Source: Acanthamoeba lenticulata
Lineage: Eukaryota > Discosea > Longamoebia > Acanthamoebidae
DNA: 64,000 bases
Reading direction: 5' to 3'
Assembly (NCBI GenBank): GCA_002179805.1
Contig: NAVB01000608.1
Location: 62,001-126,000 of the forward strand
Made by a program: the position numbers and the translations under genes. Positions 24,173 to 35,095 of the stretch are shown one piece after another. Each line of letters starts with the position of its first letter. Positions within the stretch are counted from its first letter, which is position 1. Below the pieces are notes generated by a model. It searched no databases. It was given only the letters and a program-made list of their open reading frames with translations, and was not told where the DNA came from.

Positions 24173-24696
24173 TAGTACTTGTGTGGCGCGGTCGCAAAAG
24201 TGCCCTCTTAAAATCAGGAATGACACTGTCTGCCTCGTGCAATTGCGGTTATCGTTGTAACTTAACATAAAAAGTGACAAGGACGCAACGCTCCCATTGG
24301 GTATCATGGGAGTGCCTCTTTCGTCTTACGTGTTTCCTATGAGTTCCATCATCACCATGTGGTTACGACCTGTCACCTTGGTGCCATGGCACTTCTTTCC
24401 GCACCAAGCATGCTTGTCCTTGGTCTCGTGTAATTACAATTACATTGCACCCGGCTTTGCACACTTTTAGTAAAACTGTGTCGCACACCAAGTGATTTCT
24501 GATGGCCCTGAAGGCGACAACTTCTGGCCGCGTCCCATAAGCCGGACCTAAATCCCACACGAGTGGCGAGGGCCAGCTCATCCACGCCGAGAAGGGCACC
24601 AGTTGTTGCAACGTCTCGGTCTTCTTCCATGAGGCGCGCATATGTACAATAGATAGATTGATTGATTGAGGGGAGAGCTTGCAGCTTGCTGACTCT
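24173..24696. other. Intergenic region, 524 bp
   Basis: It contains the promoter side of the kelch gene and the 3' flank of the SFT2 gene (both minus). The frames seen here lack codon bias and known motifs. Confidence 0.5.
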
Positions 24697-25776
24697 CTAG
24701 ACGGCGGTGGCGATGCCGTCTGCACAGGCGCCGCAGCACTTCTTCAAGAGGGTCTGCGCGAAGGGCAGATAGCTCGCCACATACCAGACGATGGCGCACA
24801 CTTGGATAATGACGCAGATGAGCACCAACAGCGCCGACTTGGTCTGCGCCACGACAACAACGAACACATGGACGCGGTTGGTATAAACCGTGTCCTGAAC
24901 GGCGAAGCACTGGAGCGAGCGAGCAGGAAAGAGGACAGCAGGACGTACATAGATGGCGACAAAGAGGGTCATGCCCAGGGCGCCCAGATAGATGATGGTG
25001 GCGATCAGGCGCACCGGGTTGAACATCATCTTGAGCTGTCGCACGGGTCCCACCAGGAAAAAGGAACTGCCCAGGAGGCAGAGGTTGCCGATCGTGTAGA
25101 AGACGCCAAAGGCCGGGAAGAGCAGGATGTAGACGAACATCACTGACTACAGGCACGTGTTGGTGTTGGCGTTGGTGTTTGTGAGCCCAAGGGAGAGCCA
25201 GAGCCGTGCGGTGGAGAGCGCTACGTACCAGCACGAAGAAGAGGAGGGACACGCCCAGGCAGATCCCAAACCCGTACAGCCGCTGCTCACAGAGGCATGT
25301 GTGGTGGAGTGTGAGAAGAGCTCCGTAGCAATGGTGAGGAGGAGAGGCTGTGTAGCACGCACGTGCTTGTAGGAGAGGGTCGTGGCCTGGTTGAACTCGT
25401 CCATGAGGGTGGGCTCAGGTCGTGGCCCCAGCCCTACCATTCCCATCACCGAATCCAGCTTGCTACACCACGCCGAAGGCATTCAAGTCAATGGTATCGT
25501 CATAAATTGAAAAAAAATCTGCAAAGCGCACCTGGGTGGTGGGGGTGGAGGCGGTGGTGCGAGCCCCACAGTGCGGCGGAAGGAGGCCAGGAGGCCCTCT
25601 TCATCTGCGGGTGGTGGGGGAGGAGGCGGCGGTGGGCTTTGGAACCACCCAAGAAATCCGCCACCGCTGTCGGCTGCTCGCGCGGTGCCGCGCAAGGTCG
25701 AGGTTGAGCTGCTACTGCTGCTCGAGGAAGAGGCGGCGGATTTGTCGCTGCCCAGGCCCGACCAAAAGGAAGACAT
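24697..25776 (-). CDS. SFT2: SFT2-like Golgi vesicle transport protein
   Basis: Exons 25532..25776, 25363..25462, 25229..25282, 24949..25146 and 24697..24843 give 247 residues. The N-terminal 85 residues are serine- and proline-rich (two runs of eight to nine prolines). The Got1/SFT2 core begins FNQATTLSYKHRLYGFGICL. Four membrane helices follow, with the family signature YTIGNLCLLGSSFFLVGPVR then IATIIYLGALGMTLF and IIQVCAIVWYVASYLPFAQ. SFT2 proteins act with t-SNAREs in fusion of endosome-derived vesicles at the Golgi. The C terminus ends shortly after a CC motif. The polyproline N terminus is longer than in yeast Sft2. Confidence 0.9.
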
Positions 25777-25952
25777 GTCTTGTCTGGAAGGAGAGTGCCC
25801 AGAAGGTGAAGAAGCTTTGGCCACGTAGTCAAGATGCTGCGAGAAGCAGAAGTCGTGATCACGATTTCAACAGCAGAAACGCGAAGCCAAGGAACGATAT
25901 TCTGTGTTTTATGTTCAATCGAATTTTCGGACGCAATTCTATTTTCCTTTTT

Positions 25953-27275
25953 TTATTCTTTGGTTTTTTGTGTTTCCTCTGCTGGTGGGACGTCATCAAG
26001 CAAGAGGACGGAGAGAAGGTGGTCGAGCATGGCTCGGTGCTTGGGCGAACGGTCGTTCATGAGGTGGAGGATAAAGTCGGAGTGGCCCACGCCCTCGACT
26101 AGGTGCAACTCCGCGGCGTGGCCACGGCTCTTGAGGCTCTCGGCAAACTTGACGCTGGAGCTGCTGGGCACCGTGCCATCGGTGGTGCCTGGACCGTGAT
26201 GCATCATCATGCCCATCACCCTCATGAACATCACCTTTAGCTTCATCATGACGACGCCGTACCGTGGAGGAGGAAGGTCGGGGGCAGGGAGCCGGGCTGG
26301 AGGTCGACGGCGTGGAGCAGGGCCGTGGGCGAATGGTGGTCAAAGTTGGGGATGCCGCCCATGGCAGGCTTCATGGCCGACAGGTTCTCCACGCCGCGCA
26401 GGGACTCGTGCTCGTAGTGGTCGGCGATGTGGTACGGCCCTCCGATGCCCACAAACCTGCACAGCACCGTAGGACAGTGAACATATGTTAGCCGGCGTAG
26501 GCCAAACAACAATAAATGGAACAGGATCATTGCTGTCGTGCTCGGACCCGCGAATGGTGAGGTCGGTGAGCAAGTGGCTCTCGTCCAAGTGGGCACGATA
26601 GTGCTCGGTCAGGCCGATCTCCTCGCCGTGCTGCTGGAGCAGCGCCAGCCGCATCATGTAGAGCGCCAGCAAGTGCGCACCAGCACTGTGGCCCACCACA
26701 TACACGCGCCGCTGGGGTGGGCAAAGCAGCAGTTGTGAGGAGCCTTTCAAGCCAAGAGACCAAGAGCAAGAGGACAACGCATGGTTCATTTAGCGTACCA
26801 GGTCCACCCCAAAGGAGCCGGCGTTGGACTCGAGAAACTTGAACAAGAGGGCGAGGTCGCGCACCATCTGTTGAACCTGGCCGGCAGGGTGGAGGGTGTA
26901 GTTGGCCACTGCCACGGCCAGGCCACGGGCCTGCAACGCGCGGGCCAGTGTGCCGTACTGGTGCTTCCCACCTGACGACCACGCCCCGCCATGGATGAAC
27001 ACGACGAGCGGCGCCAAAGCCTCTCCAGAGTCGTCACTCGACATGATGGGCTGGCTCTCGAGTGACTGCGTAGGCGGCTGGACGTAAACGTCAACTCGGT
27101 TGCGCGGCAGAGGCCCATACGCCAGGTCGAGCCGGACGTCCTTTGTGCGGCGAGATGAGATGTAGTAGCTGTGGTACAAGCGAAGCCCGAATGGAGCGAT
27201 TTTGATATAAAACCACACCATCTCCACAAGAACTCGCAAAATCTTCCACCATCTCGTCACAATAGATGTTGACAT
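25953..27275 (-). CDS. Isoprenylcysteine alpha-carbonyl methylesterase-like alpha/beta hydrolase
   Basis: Exons 26799..27275, 26548..26711, 26263..26456 and 25953..26188 give 356 residues. A hydrophobic N-terminal segment (ILRVLVEMVWFYIKIAPFGL) suggests a membrane anchor. The hydrolase fold shows the oxyanion motif HGGAW, the nucleophile elbow GHSAGAH, an acid near the LLHGTTDGTVP turn and a late histidine in GVGHSDF. This set fits the BD-FAE/abhydrolase-3 group that includes plant ICME, which removes the methyl ester from prenylated cysteine. Substrate is inferred by family only; a general esterase is possible. It lies downstream of the VIT/vWA gene on the same strand, 95 bp away. Confidence 0.75.
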
Positions 27276-27370
27276 GATTTACAGTTGAGTGTTTATTTTA
27301 ACTTTTTTTGCGCTGTTCGAAATGTTGATAAAAAGCGCCAATCGGCAAGCTGGGGTACCCGCCCTTTCCC

Positions 27371-30300
27371 TCAAGCGGTCGCTCGCACGACCCTCTTCGC
27401 TTCCTCGAGCCAGGCCACCTTGGCCCAAGCCTCGTTGCGTTGAGTCTCGCGGCGCAGCCAGCGGCGCGACTTGTCGGCCAGCATGGCCCACTCGTCGGCG
27501 AGGGCGCTCAGCTTGAGCTCCAGGAAGGCCAGCGCCAGGGCGGTGGCCCACACGGTCTCCTGAAGCTGCTTCTGGTCCGCGCCGGCGGCGGCAGGCGGGC
27601 GCATGGCCGCGCCCGAAACGCCGAGCAGCTGAGCCAGCGCGTCGTTGAGCTCAAACGCCCCGTTGGCACGCTGCAGCAGCACGAGCTTCGAGAGCTGGTC
27701 GTGTTGGCTCTGTGGCTGGCGAGCTGGTGGTTGGGTGTTCTCCGACGCTGCCAACTCCATCATCACTTCATGATCCTCATCCGCCTCCTCTTCCTCCATT
27801 GCCGTCGCGCTCCTCATGCGTTTTCTCTTGGTGTTGCTCCTCGGCGGCGATCTCGATCTCGACCTGCTGCGATCGAAACTTTCGCTCTCGTCCATGTCCT
27901 CGAACGCGTTGCGGGCTCTGATGCCGCCGAAGAAACCTCCTGCACTGGCCCCACCTCGACCACCTCGACCACCTCGAGAGCCACCTCGAGAGCCACCTCG
28001 AGAGCCACCCCGAGAGCCACCTCGAAAACCACCGTAGCCGTAGCCGACGTTGCTGCTTGTACGGAAAGCTGGACTGGGAGCCAACATCCTCTCGGCGATG
28101 GCAACGCGCCGCATGGTGCCTTGCGTGGTCTCGTCCCGCTCGTCCTTGGCCACGAACGAGGTGTAGGCCGTCACGAGCTGATACCTGTACCGCAAATGAA
28201 TCGCGACGGTTTGTGCGTTAGTCTTCTTTTATGACGCATCCGGGGGTCGCACAAGAGGGCCCACGTACATGACGCCAAGCACTTCGATCTCCGCTTTGAT
28301 CTGCGCCCTGTCCTCGCCGGTCGACGCGTTGCGATCGGTCAACTCGCGCACACGGCTCTTGGCCGCCAGAGTGCGGATGACCGGCGTCGAGGCCACCAGC
28401 GCGGCCGCCGGTGCCAACGTGACCTTCTCCCTGGTCTCGGAGGCCGAGGACGTGGCGTAGGACACCGTGATGGGCTCCTCGGCGTCTGCGCAAACATCAT
28501 TCGCGAACATCATCAGCGCCAAGTCGAGTCCAGAGAAGCCGTCGAGGCGGCGCGTACCGGTGGGAAGCGTGGCGCCGCGCTTGATCAGGCCGTAGATGGA
28601 CAGGCGGACGCCGTCGAACAGAGGCGGAAGGATCTCGGGAGCCTGCACGAGCACCGAGCCCCAGGCGGCGCCCCAGTCGCAGGTCACGTCGTTGACCGAG
28701 GGCTGCATCGCCAGCCGCAGCTGGCGCATGACCTTGGACTCGAGCCTCTCGCCGGGCACCACGAACTCGGCCGTGCCCTTTCCGGCGCGGGCCATGCCGA
28801 GCACGAGCTCGCGCGAGACCGAGGAGCCGATGCCCAGCGTGAAGACGCGCAGTTGGGCCATCTCCGGGATCGCGATCGGCGGGCGGCTTTCATCGGCCGT
28901 GCGCGCCCGGCAGCGGCGCTTGCTGTCGCTCCCGCAGTCGCTGTACAAACACACAAAGAAAGCAGTCCTTGAGCGTGATTGGCCCGACAACAACACGAAG
29001 GCGGGGACGGGCGGGTACCAGAAGAAGCCGCCAAAGCGGGACTCGAGCTCGTGGCCCTTGTGGCACACGTCCTTGCACACAACGCAGCAGCCCGACAGCT
29101 TGTCGCGTGGATAGCAGGTGCGACAGTGGTACCAGAACTGATGGGCAAAGTCGCGCGAGCCCTGGAAGGTGCACACGCCGGCCCGGATGGCCCGCGCGGC
29201 GTTGTCGTCGATCTTGCAGGCGATCCGCTCGCGCACGGCCTGCAGGACGGACTCGGTGTTTGACACCTCGCCGTCGGTGAGGACAAACACTTGCCTCGCG
29301 TACTCGGGCTCGACGTGGTCGTCGAGGACCGCTTGGAGCGGCTCCAACAGCTCGGTACCGCCCAGGTCGGCGGTCATGGCTTCGACCCGCCTGCTTGCCT
29401 CTTGGAGGCTGTCGTCGTTGTAGGGTTGCGAAGTCCTGAAGAGTAACTCGTACCTCGAGCCGAAGCCCACAACTGAAGGAAGGATTAAAAAACAAAAACA
29501 AAAACAAAAAACAAAAAACAAAAAACAAAAAACAAAAAACAAAAACACAAGGTCAGCCTCTCGCCGCGCCGACAAAGGTGAGTAGAGGGTTGAAGACGGG
29601 GGGCACCATTAAACTTGCATTCCTCGGGCAAGCTGCGCAGGAAGAGCTGGAGGGCGGCCTTGGCGTGTTGGATCGGGGCGCCGGACATGCTCCCCGATCG
29701 GTCCACTGTTTCCACAAAATGGAACGGATGAGTGAGCTGGGGAGCTTAAGGACAAACATTACGCGTTTGAGATATCGAAAGAAGGACGTACAAACGAAGA
29801 TGAACTCGCGCTTCTGTTCGACTTCGGCAAAGCGCGGGAAGAGGGTGAGCATGACGGCCTGCCTCTCGTTGTCGATCCACAAGCCCGGCTGGTGCGCGTC
29901 CCTCTGCTGGATCAGCAACACAAAGTCGCGGTCGAGCGCCGTCTCGGCAGTGCTCAACGAGACGCGGCCCTTGTTGGGCGAGTCGCCGTTGAGCTGCAGC
30001 CGAATGGGATGCGAGGGCGACTCGACGCTGACCAGCGAGGAGGGCATCTCGATGGCGATGTCGAGCTCGAGGCCGCGACCGCTACCACCACCACTACCAG
30101 CAGGGATCGCAAGGGCGACCGCTTGGAGCGCCTCCTGCTCTTCCTTGGTCGTGCCTTCGCCGTGGTAGCGCGGCGCGATGGTGGTGGGCAGCGTGAAGCG
30201 CACCGACCCACCTTCGAGAGTCAACTCCACCGCGTAGGTAATCTGCAAGACGATGTTCGAGTTGAGTGAGCCTTTTACGAACGTCGTGCGTAGGGAAACG

Positions 30301-30832
30301 CTTGGGTGGAGAAGGTCGCGTACGTGGATGATGCACTCTTTGCCAGGCGGGAGGTTGCCCACGTTCATCGTGAATATCTCTTCTTTCTCTGCGGTGGTGA
30401 GAGCGAGGCGCTTGGGTTAGTCGCAAGAGAAGAGGACGACACATGTGTGCGACACGTACTCTGTTCGAGTAGGTAGGCCCCATGGCCTTCTGCGATGGCG
30501 TCGTCGTAGGTGTTGCGGGCTTCTTCGGTGGGCATGACGGTGCCGACCACTCGCCGGCCGTCGAGCTCGGCCTCGAACTTGCACACCGCAGCCCCCGAGT
30601 CGATGGGGAAGGTGTAGCTGACCTCGAGAGGCACTTGTTCTTCGTTTCTGTAGCGCTGGACCAAAGTCACTTCACACGCCATGTCCGTTACGGTGGCTGC
30701 GGCCTTGACGCCCACCAGCGGGATGTTGGTGTGCGGTTCCACCACCTGAGCTCCACGGCCACGACCACAGCGGCAGCGGAGCCCAAAGAAGGGACCCTGT
30801 GCGGCTGTACTCGGTCGTTGCGCCACCTGCAT
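27371..30832 (-). CDS. VIT/vWA protein (VWA5A-like) with a UBR zinc box inserted in the vWA domain and an RGG-rich tail
   Basis: Exons 30460..30832, 30324..30388, 29792..30242, 29607..29705, 29019..29472, 28269..28940 and 27371..28184 give 975 residues. The VIT domain is at residues about 30-170 (YTFPIDSGAAVCKFEAELDG, FTMNVGNLPPGKE). The vWA domain has an intact MIDAS: DRSGSMSG, the GGTELLEPL threonine and LTDGEVSN. Between VLQAVRERI and RVFTLGIGSS sits a zinc-ligand block: VCTFQGSRDFAHQFWYHCRT, then CCVVCKDVCHKGHELESRF and, after joining the exons, GGFFCDCGSD. This matches the UBR box, closest in look to UBR4. The C-terminal third has a GGSRGG repeat, an SR-rich stretch and a helical end. 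UBR boxes read N-degrons; VIT/vWA proteins are scaffolds. The splice at 28941..29018 makes the FFCDCG motif, which supports the model. Confidence 0.85.
27970..28026 (-). repeat. Tandem RGG-box coding repeat
   Basis: Four or five near-identical 12-bp units encode GGSRGGSRGGSRGGSRGG within the tail of the VIT/vWA gene. RGG boxes commonly bind RNA or are methylated at arginine. Confidence 0.8.
29487..29548. repeat. CAAAAA-type simple repeat inside a VIT/vWA intron
   Basis: About nine copies of AAAAAC/AAAAAAC in the intron at 29473..29606. On the coding strand the tract is T-rich, and it resembles the tract in the Exo84 intron at 262-296. Confidence 0.8.
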
Positions 30833-31022
30833 GGCCGTTTGTTGTGTCGTGTGGTTCGGGTTATGATTTAGTTTTTTTTTTCTGGTTTGGGCCAAATAAA
30901 TACTATTTTTCTGGCCAATCAGAAAAAAGCGAAGTGGCACAGAAAAAGAAGTTTTCACTTCAGGGGCCGTGTCTGGCTTCCTGGTCGGGGCTTTCTGTGT
31001 GCCCGTGCTGTGTGGCTCGAGC

Positions 31023-33155
31023 TCAAGTGCGATAGGTCCGGACAACTCGAGTGATAGCCTTGGCGCACACGGGGCACTCCTTCTTGACCTTTTGCACCTG
31101 TTGGGCGCACGACAAGCACAGGATGTTGTGGCCACACCACAGCAGCACCTGTTCACCCCGACCCGCGCGTCAGTATACACGTTACTCGTGGCTCGCCACC
31201 AGCTGCCCTGGACACGAACCGTCTCGATCTTCTTGTCCATGCAGACGCGGCACCAGGTGTCCTCCTCGAGGATGGAGATCTTGTCGTCCTTGGCCAGCAA
31301 CTCGCGGTCCTTTGCGGCCAGCTTGTCCTCGAGCTGCTGGATCTGCGCCAGGAGGCCACTTGTGTCTCCATCCGTCGACGAAGAGGACGTACGGGTGGTG
31401 GCGGTGGAGGTTGAGGTGCTGGTGCTCACCATCACCGTTTGTTGTGGGTCGCTGCGGGCCGAGAAAACAGACGTTGTCGTCGTCGATGAGCGATAGGACC
31501 CGTTGGAGAAGAGCGGGGGCTTGCCGCCAGCATCAGAGTCGTCGTCAACGGCGCCAAAGAGGAAATCGAACGAGCTCGGCACGCCGTCGGTCTCCTCCTC
31601 GTCTCCATAGTCGCTGAGGCTGCCTCTATCAGGCGACTGCTCTTTTCGCGTGGTGAGGACCATCGGCGTTGTGGCCTTGGACGACACCTCCTTGGCCTTG
31701 GGGACGAACTCATAGGCTTCATCCTCGTCATCACCGTCATCATGGCCAAAGAGATCGCCCAGGGCCATGGGCTTCTCCTCCCTGAGGGACTCCGCCGTGG
31801 GGCGAGTGGCCGTCTTCCGCTCGATCGTGTCGTCGTCGAGTGAGAAGAAGGCGTCATCAGCCGAGTCACCAAAGAGGCACGGGAAGGCCTCGTCGGACGC
31901 CGGGCCCGGTGGTCGGGTGGCTGTCCGGAAAATGGTCCGCGGCCGAGACGGCGCGCGGGTCACGATCTTGCGCTCGACTTGCGGCGGCAACGCGAGCGCG
32001 GCGGTCTGCCGCTTGCGCTCGTTTTCCTGCTTCCTCTTCGACCGCTGGGCCTGCTGGGCCTCGTTGCTCATCGCCGCTTCGATCAGCACCGAGATCAGCT
32101 CCGCGTTGTCGTTGCGAAGTGCGTACTCTGCCAAATTCAATCAGCGACGTGGCGACCACCACCAACAACAGCAACACGTGTTGTAAATTCACATACCAAG
32201 GGCAGTATTGCCTTCATTGTCCTTCATGTGGACGTTGGCCCCGTTTTCGATGAGCGTCAAGGCCACACTGGTCTTGTCTGTGTGGGCCAAGCCCAACAAC
32301 CCCAAGAACGCATCAGCTGAAGCTTAACGAAGTCGGAATGATGAGACGAGCACCCGAACCTGAGAGCACGGCGATGTGGAGAGGCGAGTAGCCAGCGGCC
32401 TGCTTGTGATCCACGTCGACGCCCTTGCCCAGCAAGTAGTTTACGATGTGCGTATGCCCGCTCTGTGCCGCCAAGTGCAGCGGCGTGTAACCAAAGTCGT
32501 CCTCCTGCACATACGACCGTCAGACCCGCCAAGTGCATCACGCCATGCAAGGCACCGCGAGGTGGAGGACGAACGTGGAAGAGGGCGGCCGGGTTGGCGT
32601 CCACGGCAGCGCTCACGCTGGTCAGGTCTCCCGACTGCACGGCGGTAACAAAGACGGCAGAGCTGACGGGAGAGGTCCGTCGCGGCGGCTCAGCAGCCGA
32701 CGATGGCAGGGGCCTTCGCCAAGAGGCTTGGGGCTGGGACGGGGGTGGCGCGGGGGGGCTGTCCTGGTTGGTCTTGTTGTAGCTGCTCCAGGCTGGCGGC
32801 CAGGCGGGGCGTGCGCTGTACCTGCAACAGCAGTAGTAGTACACCATCAATTCCGAGAGGCCGCAGAGGAGCTGCAGGAAAATGGAGGTGAAGGTGACCG
32901 TACCCAGCCAACGCCAAGTGCGACGCAATGTCGGCAATGCGGGAGTCATTCTTGTACCTGACTTGGCTAAGTTAGTGGCCCGCCCCAGACTACCGGAGGA
33001 AACTGAACGCACCGTTCGTAAGAGGAAGGGTTGGCTTGTAGCTCACTAATCATACGACACACTTCAGCCTGGCCTATGTACTTAGCTGTCGCAGGGTTTT
33101 GGGCCAGCAAGGAGAAAATTTGGTCTTGCTGGAACAAGCTGCTTGGGTCCTCCAT
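31023..33155 (-). CDS. STI1-like, ankyrin-repeat and RING-finger protein (probable E3 ligase)
   Basis: Exons 33013..33155, 32904..32957, 32575..32821, 32360..32504, 32197..32316, 31220..32127 and 31023..31148 give 580 residues. The N terminus (QIFSLLAQNPATAKYIGQAE, ISELQANPSS) resembles the STI1/chaperone-binding motif. Ankyrin repeats run from about residue 110 to 270 (GYTPLHLAAQSGHTHIVNYL). A long acidic, serine/threonine-rich linker and a coiled coil (QIQQLEDKLAAKDRELLAK) precede a C-terminal RING: WCRVCMDKK, LLWCGHNILCLSCAQQV, CPVCAKAI. All eight ligand positions are present. RING-last ankyrin proteins are usually E3 ubiquitin ligases. The gene is directly upstream of the VIT/vWA-UBR gene on the same strand, with 190 bp between stop and next ATG. 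Confidence 0.88.
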
Positions 33156-33284
33156 TGCAGGCACAATAATCACTTCTTGAAAGCGTTGATGTGGAGTAGC
33201 CCGGGTTGGGAAGAAGGGATCAAGAAAGCAAAGCTACGAGAAAAAGAACCATTCAATTTCAGGGAAGCTGGTTGAAAATTACTA

Positions 33285-33300
33285 CTTTTGGCGCCAAAAG
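33285..33300. promoter_or_regulatory. E2F-like palindrome upstream of the ankyrin-RING gene
   Basis: CTTTTGGCGCCAAAAG is a perfect 16-bp palindrome, 130 bp upstream of the ATG at 33155. Each half contains TTTGGCGC, the E2F consensus TTTSSCGC. A related 10-bp palindrome TTGGCGCCAA occurs at 54804-54813. Confidence 0.5.
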
Positions 33301-33758
33301 CGCATCGATACAAAAATGCATTGTGAATTACTCAAGAGCTGATTCGCATCTGTGAATCCATTCGCACGCGATCTGTTAACGCTCAGTCAGAATTGTCGCG
33401 CAAACGTGTCATCATACGACAGTAAAGTTTCTTAAATTCAGAAAGACTAATCGAAACTCCATAGTGATCTTCACATAGAAGACCGTCAGGACTTATAATA
33501 GCTCATCTTGTGGTGCATGTAGGTAATAAATTATAAAAAAAAGCAAATTAAGCGCACCAGCAGCATGCTTGTGGCAAGTGAATCCAGTAGCGGAGTGCTT
33601 GTAACGCTGGCCTACACTCTACCTGTCGTGTTACTTGGATAAGCGAGAAGCACACTTGTTCAATTATAAAGCTTGCAAAAGAAGGAATGTGTTATGCATT
33701 CAAATCGCAAGTGTGGAAAGGCACACAAGAGAACAGGATGATAACTTGATTTTTTCTT

Positions 33759-33817
33759 AGCCCCTTCCATTTGATCGACTTCCACGGGTAAAAGGAAGCG
33801 GACTGGTAATAGGGGCT
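33759..33817. other. Inverted repeat with two nested stems
   Basis: AGCCCCT (33759-33765) pairs exactly with AGGGGCT (33811-33817), and inside it CTTCC (33779-33783) pairs with GGAAG (33794-33798). It could be a small structured RNA or a DNA cruciform. No family is recognised. Confidence 0.3.
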
Positions 33818-34089
33818 GAAAGATAGATGGGCAGTGAGGAAGATTTCACATACCAAGCGCAAGATCGGCAAAGAAAATCGCGGATCACATCTGACTAGAT
33901 CACCCTACCGGGGTCGTCTCAAGTTTTGGCTGCAATGCTGCTACAGTGTTCACGACATGTTGTTGGAGTGTGGTGTGTGCGAACGGCAGCGGAGAAGAAG
34001 AGTACTGCCTCCGGCGCAGCGCACGAAGAAAAAGGGCAGCCCAACAACTCCGGACCACACACGAACGGACAAGTGTCACGGCCGGGGCT

Positions 34090-34945
34090 TTACTGGCGAG
34101 GAGGAAGACCAAACGCCTCCGGTTTGAAGTCCTCCAGCGTCTTGATGATGCAGAAGGCTCGCGGATACCTCTCGTGGGGCATGATAGGATCGGGCACGGC
34201 CACGACGATGCCGCCGGCGTTGGCGCCAGCCTCGGCGCCGGAGGGCGAGTCCTCGAAGACAAGGCAGTGAGCGGGGTCGACGTTGATACCACGCGCAGCC
34301 GCCAGGAAGATGTCAGGGGCGGGCTTGCCTTGCTTGACCTGCTCGTTGTCGCCAGAGATCAAGTAGGAGAAGACTTTGAACCACTCCTGGTGCTTCTGCA
34401 GCTTCAGCGCGACGGCGTCCTTGACGCTGCTGGTGGCCACGGCCATGGGGATGTTGTGCTTTTGGAAGTAGGCCGTGAGCTCCTTCGCGCCTGTCCCAGC
34501 GCAATGAGGAAGGGGAGGGAGAACTGGTGAGCACAAGACTACGCTACTGCAGCCATGAGCGCTATTGAGGGGTGGAACGAACCAGGCATCGGCTCGGCGG
34601 TAGGGAAGAGCTCCTTGAGGTGCACCTCGCGCTTCTCGAGGAACTCATGCGGGCCGATAGGCAGCTGCTTGGTATCGATAATGAGCTGCGCGCCCTGCAC
34701 CTCACCTCGACCGATGACGTGCGACCTCAGCTCCTGGTCATACACGTGGCCGTACTCCGCGAGCACGGCAGCAATGGCCTATTCCGAAGAGGAGCGTTGA
34801 GCGGTTGGGGTTAAACTGGTGCGCTCAGGCACTTGTCAGGTTGTCTCGGGCCGCGTACCTTTTCGTAGAGGGGCTCAGTGTCGAGCAGGAGACCGTCGAG
34901 GTCGAACAACACTCCCTTCACTTCCTTGGGTGCCGCTGTGTTCAT
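34090..34945 (-). CDS. HAD-superfamily phosphatase (HDHD1/GPP-like)
   Basis: Exons 34859..34945, 34583..34778 and 34090..34490 give 227 residues. HAD motifs are complete: motif I FDLDGLLLDTE (nucleophile and acid Asp), motif II in AVATSSVKD, motif III lysine in VKQGKPAPDIF, and motif IV VFEDSPSGAEA. Length and the opening match the pseudouridine-5'-phosphatase / glycerol-3-phosphatase group (human HDHD1, yeast Gpp). The substrate cannot be fixed from sequence alone. The gene is divergent from the TPR gene, 150 bp between ATGs. Confidence 0.88.
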
Positions 34946-35095
34946 GTCTGTTTCTGGTGGTCAAGAAGGCTTAATCTGGTGGCGTGCGACTCAAACGAAG
35001 AAGACCAAGGGACGTGGCTCCGCGTTTCTCTCGGTCGGAGCTTGAAGCCGTACAGGAGAAATCCATTTTCTCTCTTTCTCTCTGCAACTGGCAAG

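Larger units (their letters stand above)
33156..34089. other. Intergenic region, 934 bp, AT-rich, with a palindrome and a hairpin
   Basis: This is the longest AT-rich spacer of the window. It holds a perfect 16-bp palindrome (33285-33300) and a two-stem inverted repeat (33759-33817), listed separately. I see no protein gene and no tRNA or known snRNA signature. Confidence 0.55.

Noticed and set aside
27970..28026. Short direct repeats that might suggest a CRISPR array
   Set aside because: The repeats are 12-bp units without spacers and encode an RGG box in frame.
33735..33822. Possible C/D snoRNA (ATGATAA ... CTGA)
   Set aside because: The C box has a mismatch and no terminal stem pairs outside the boxes.
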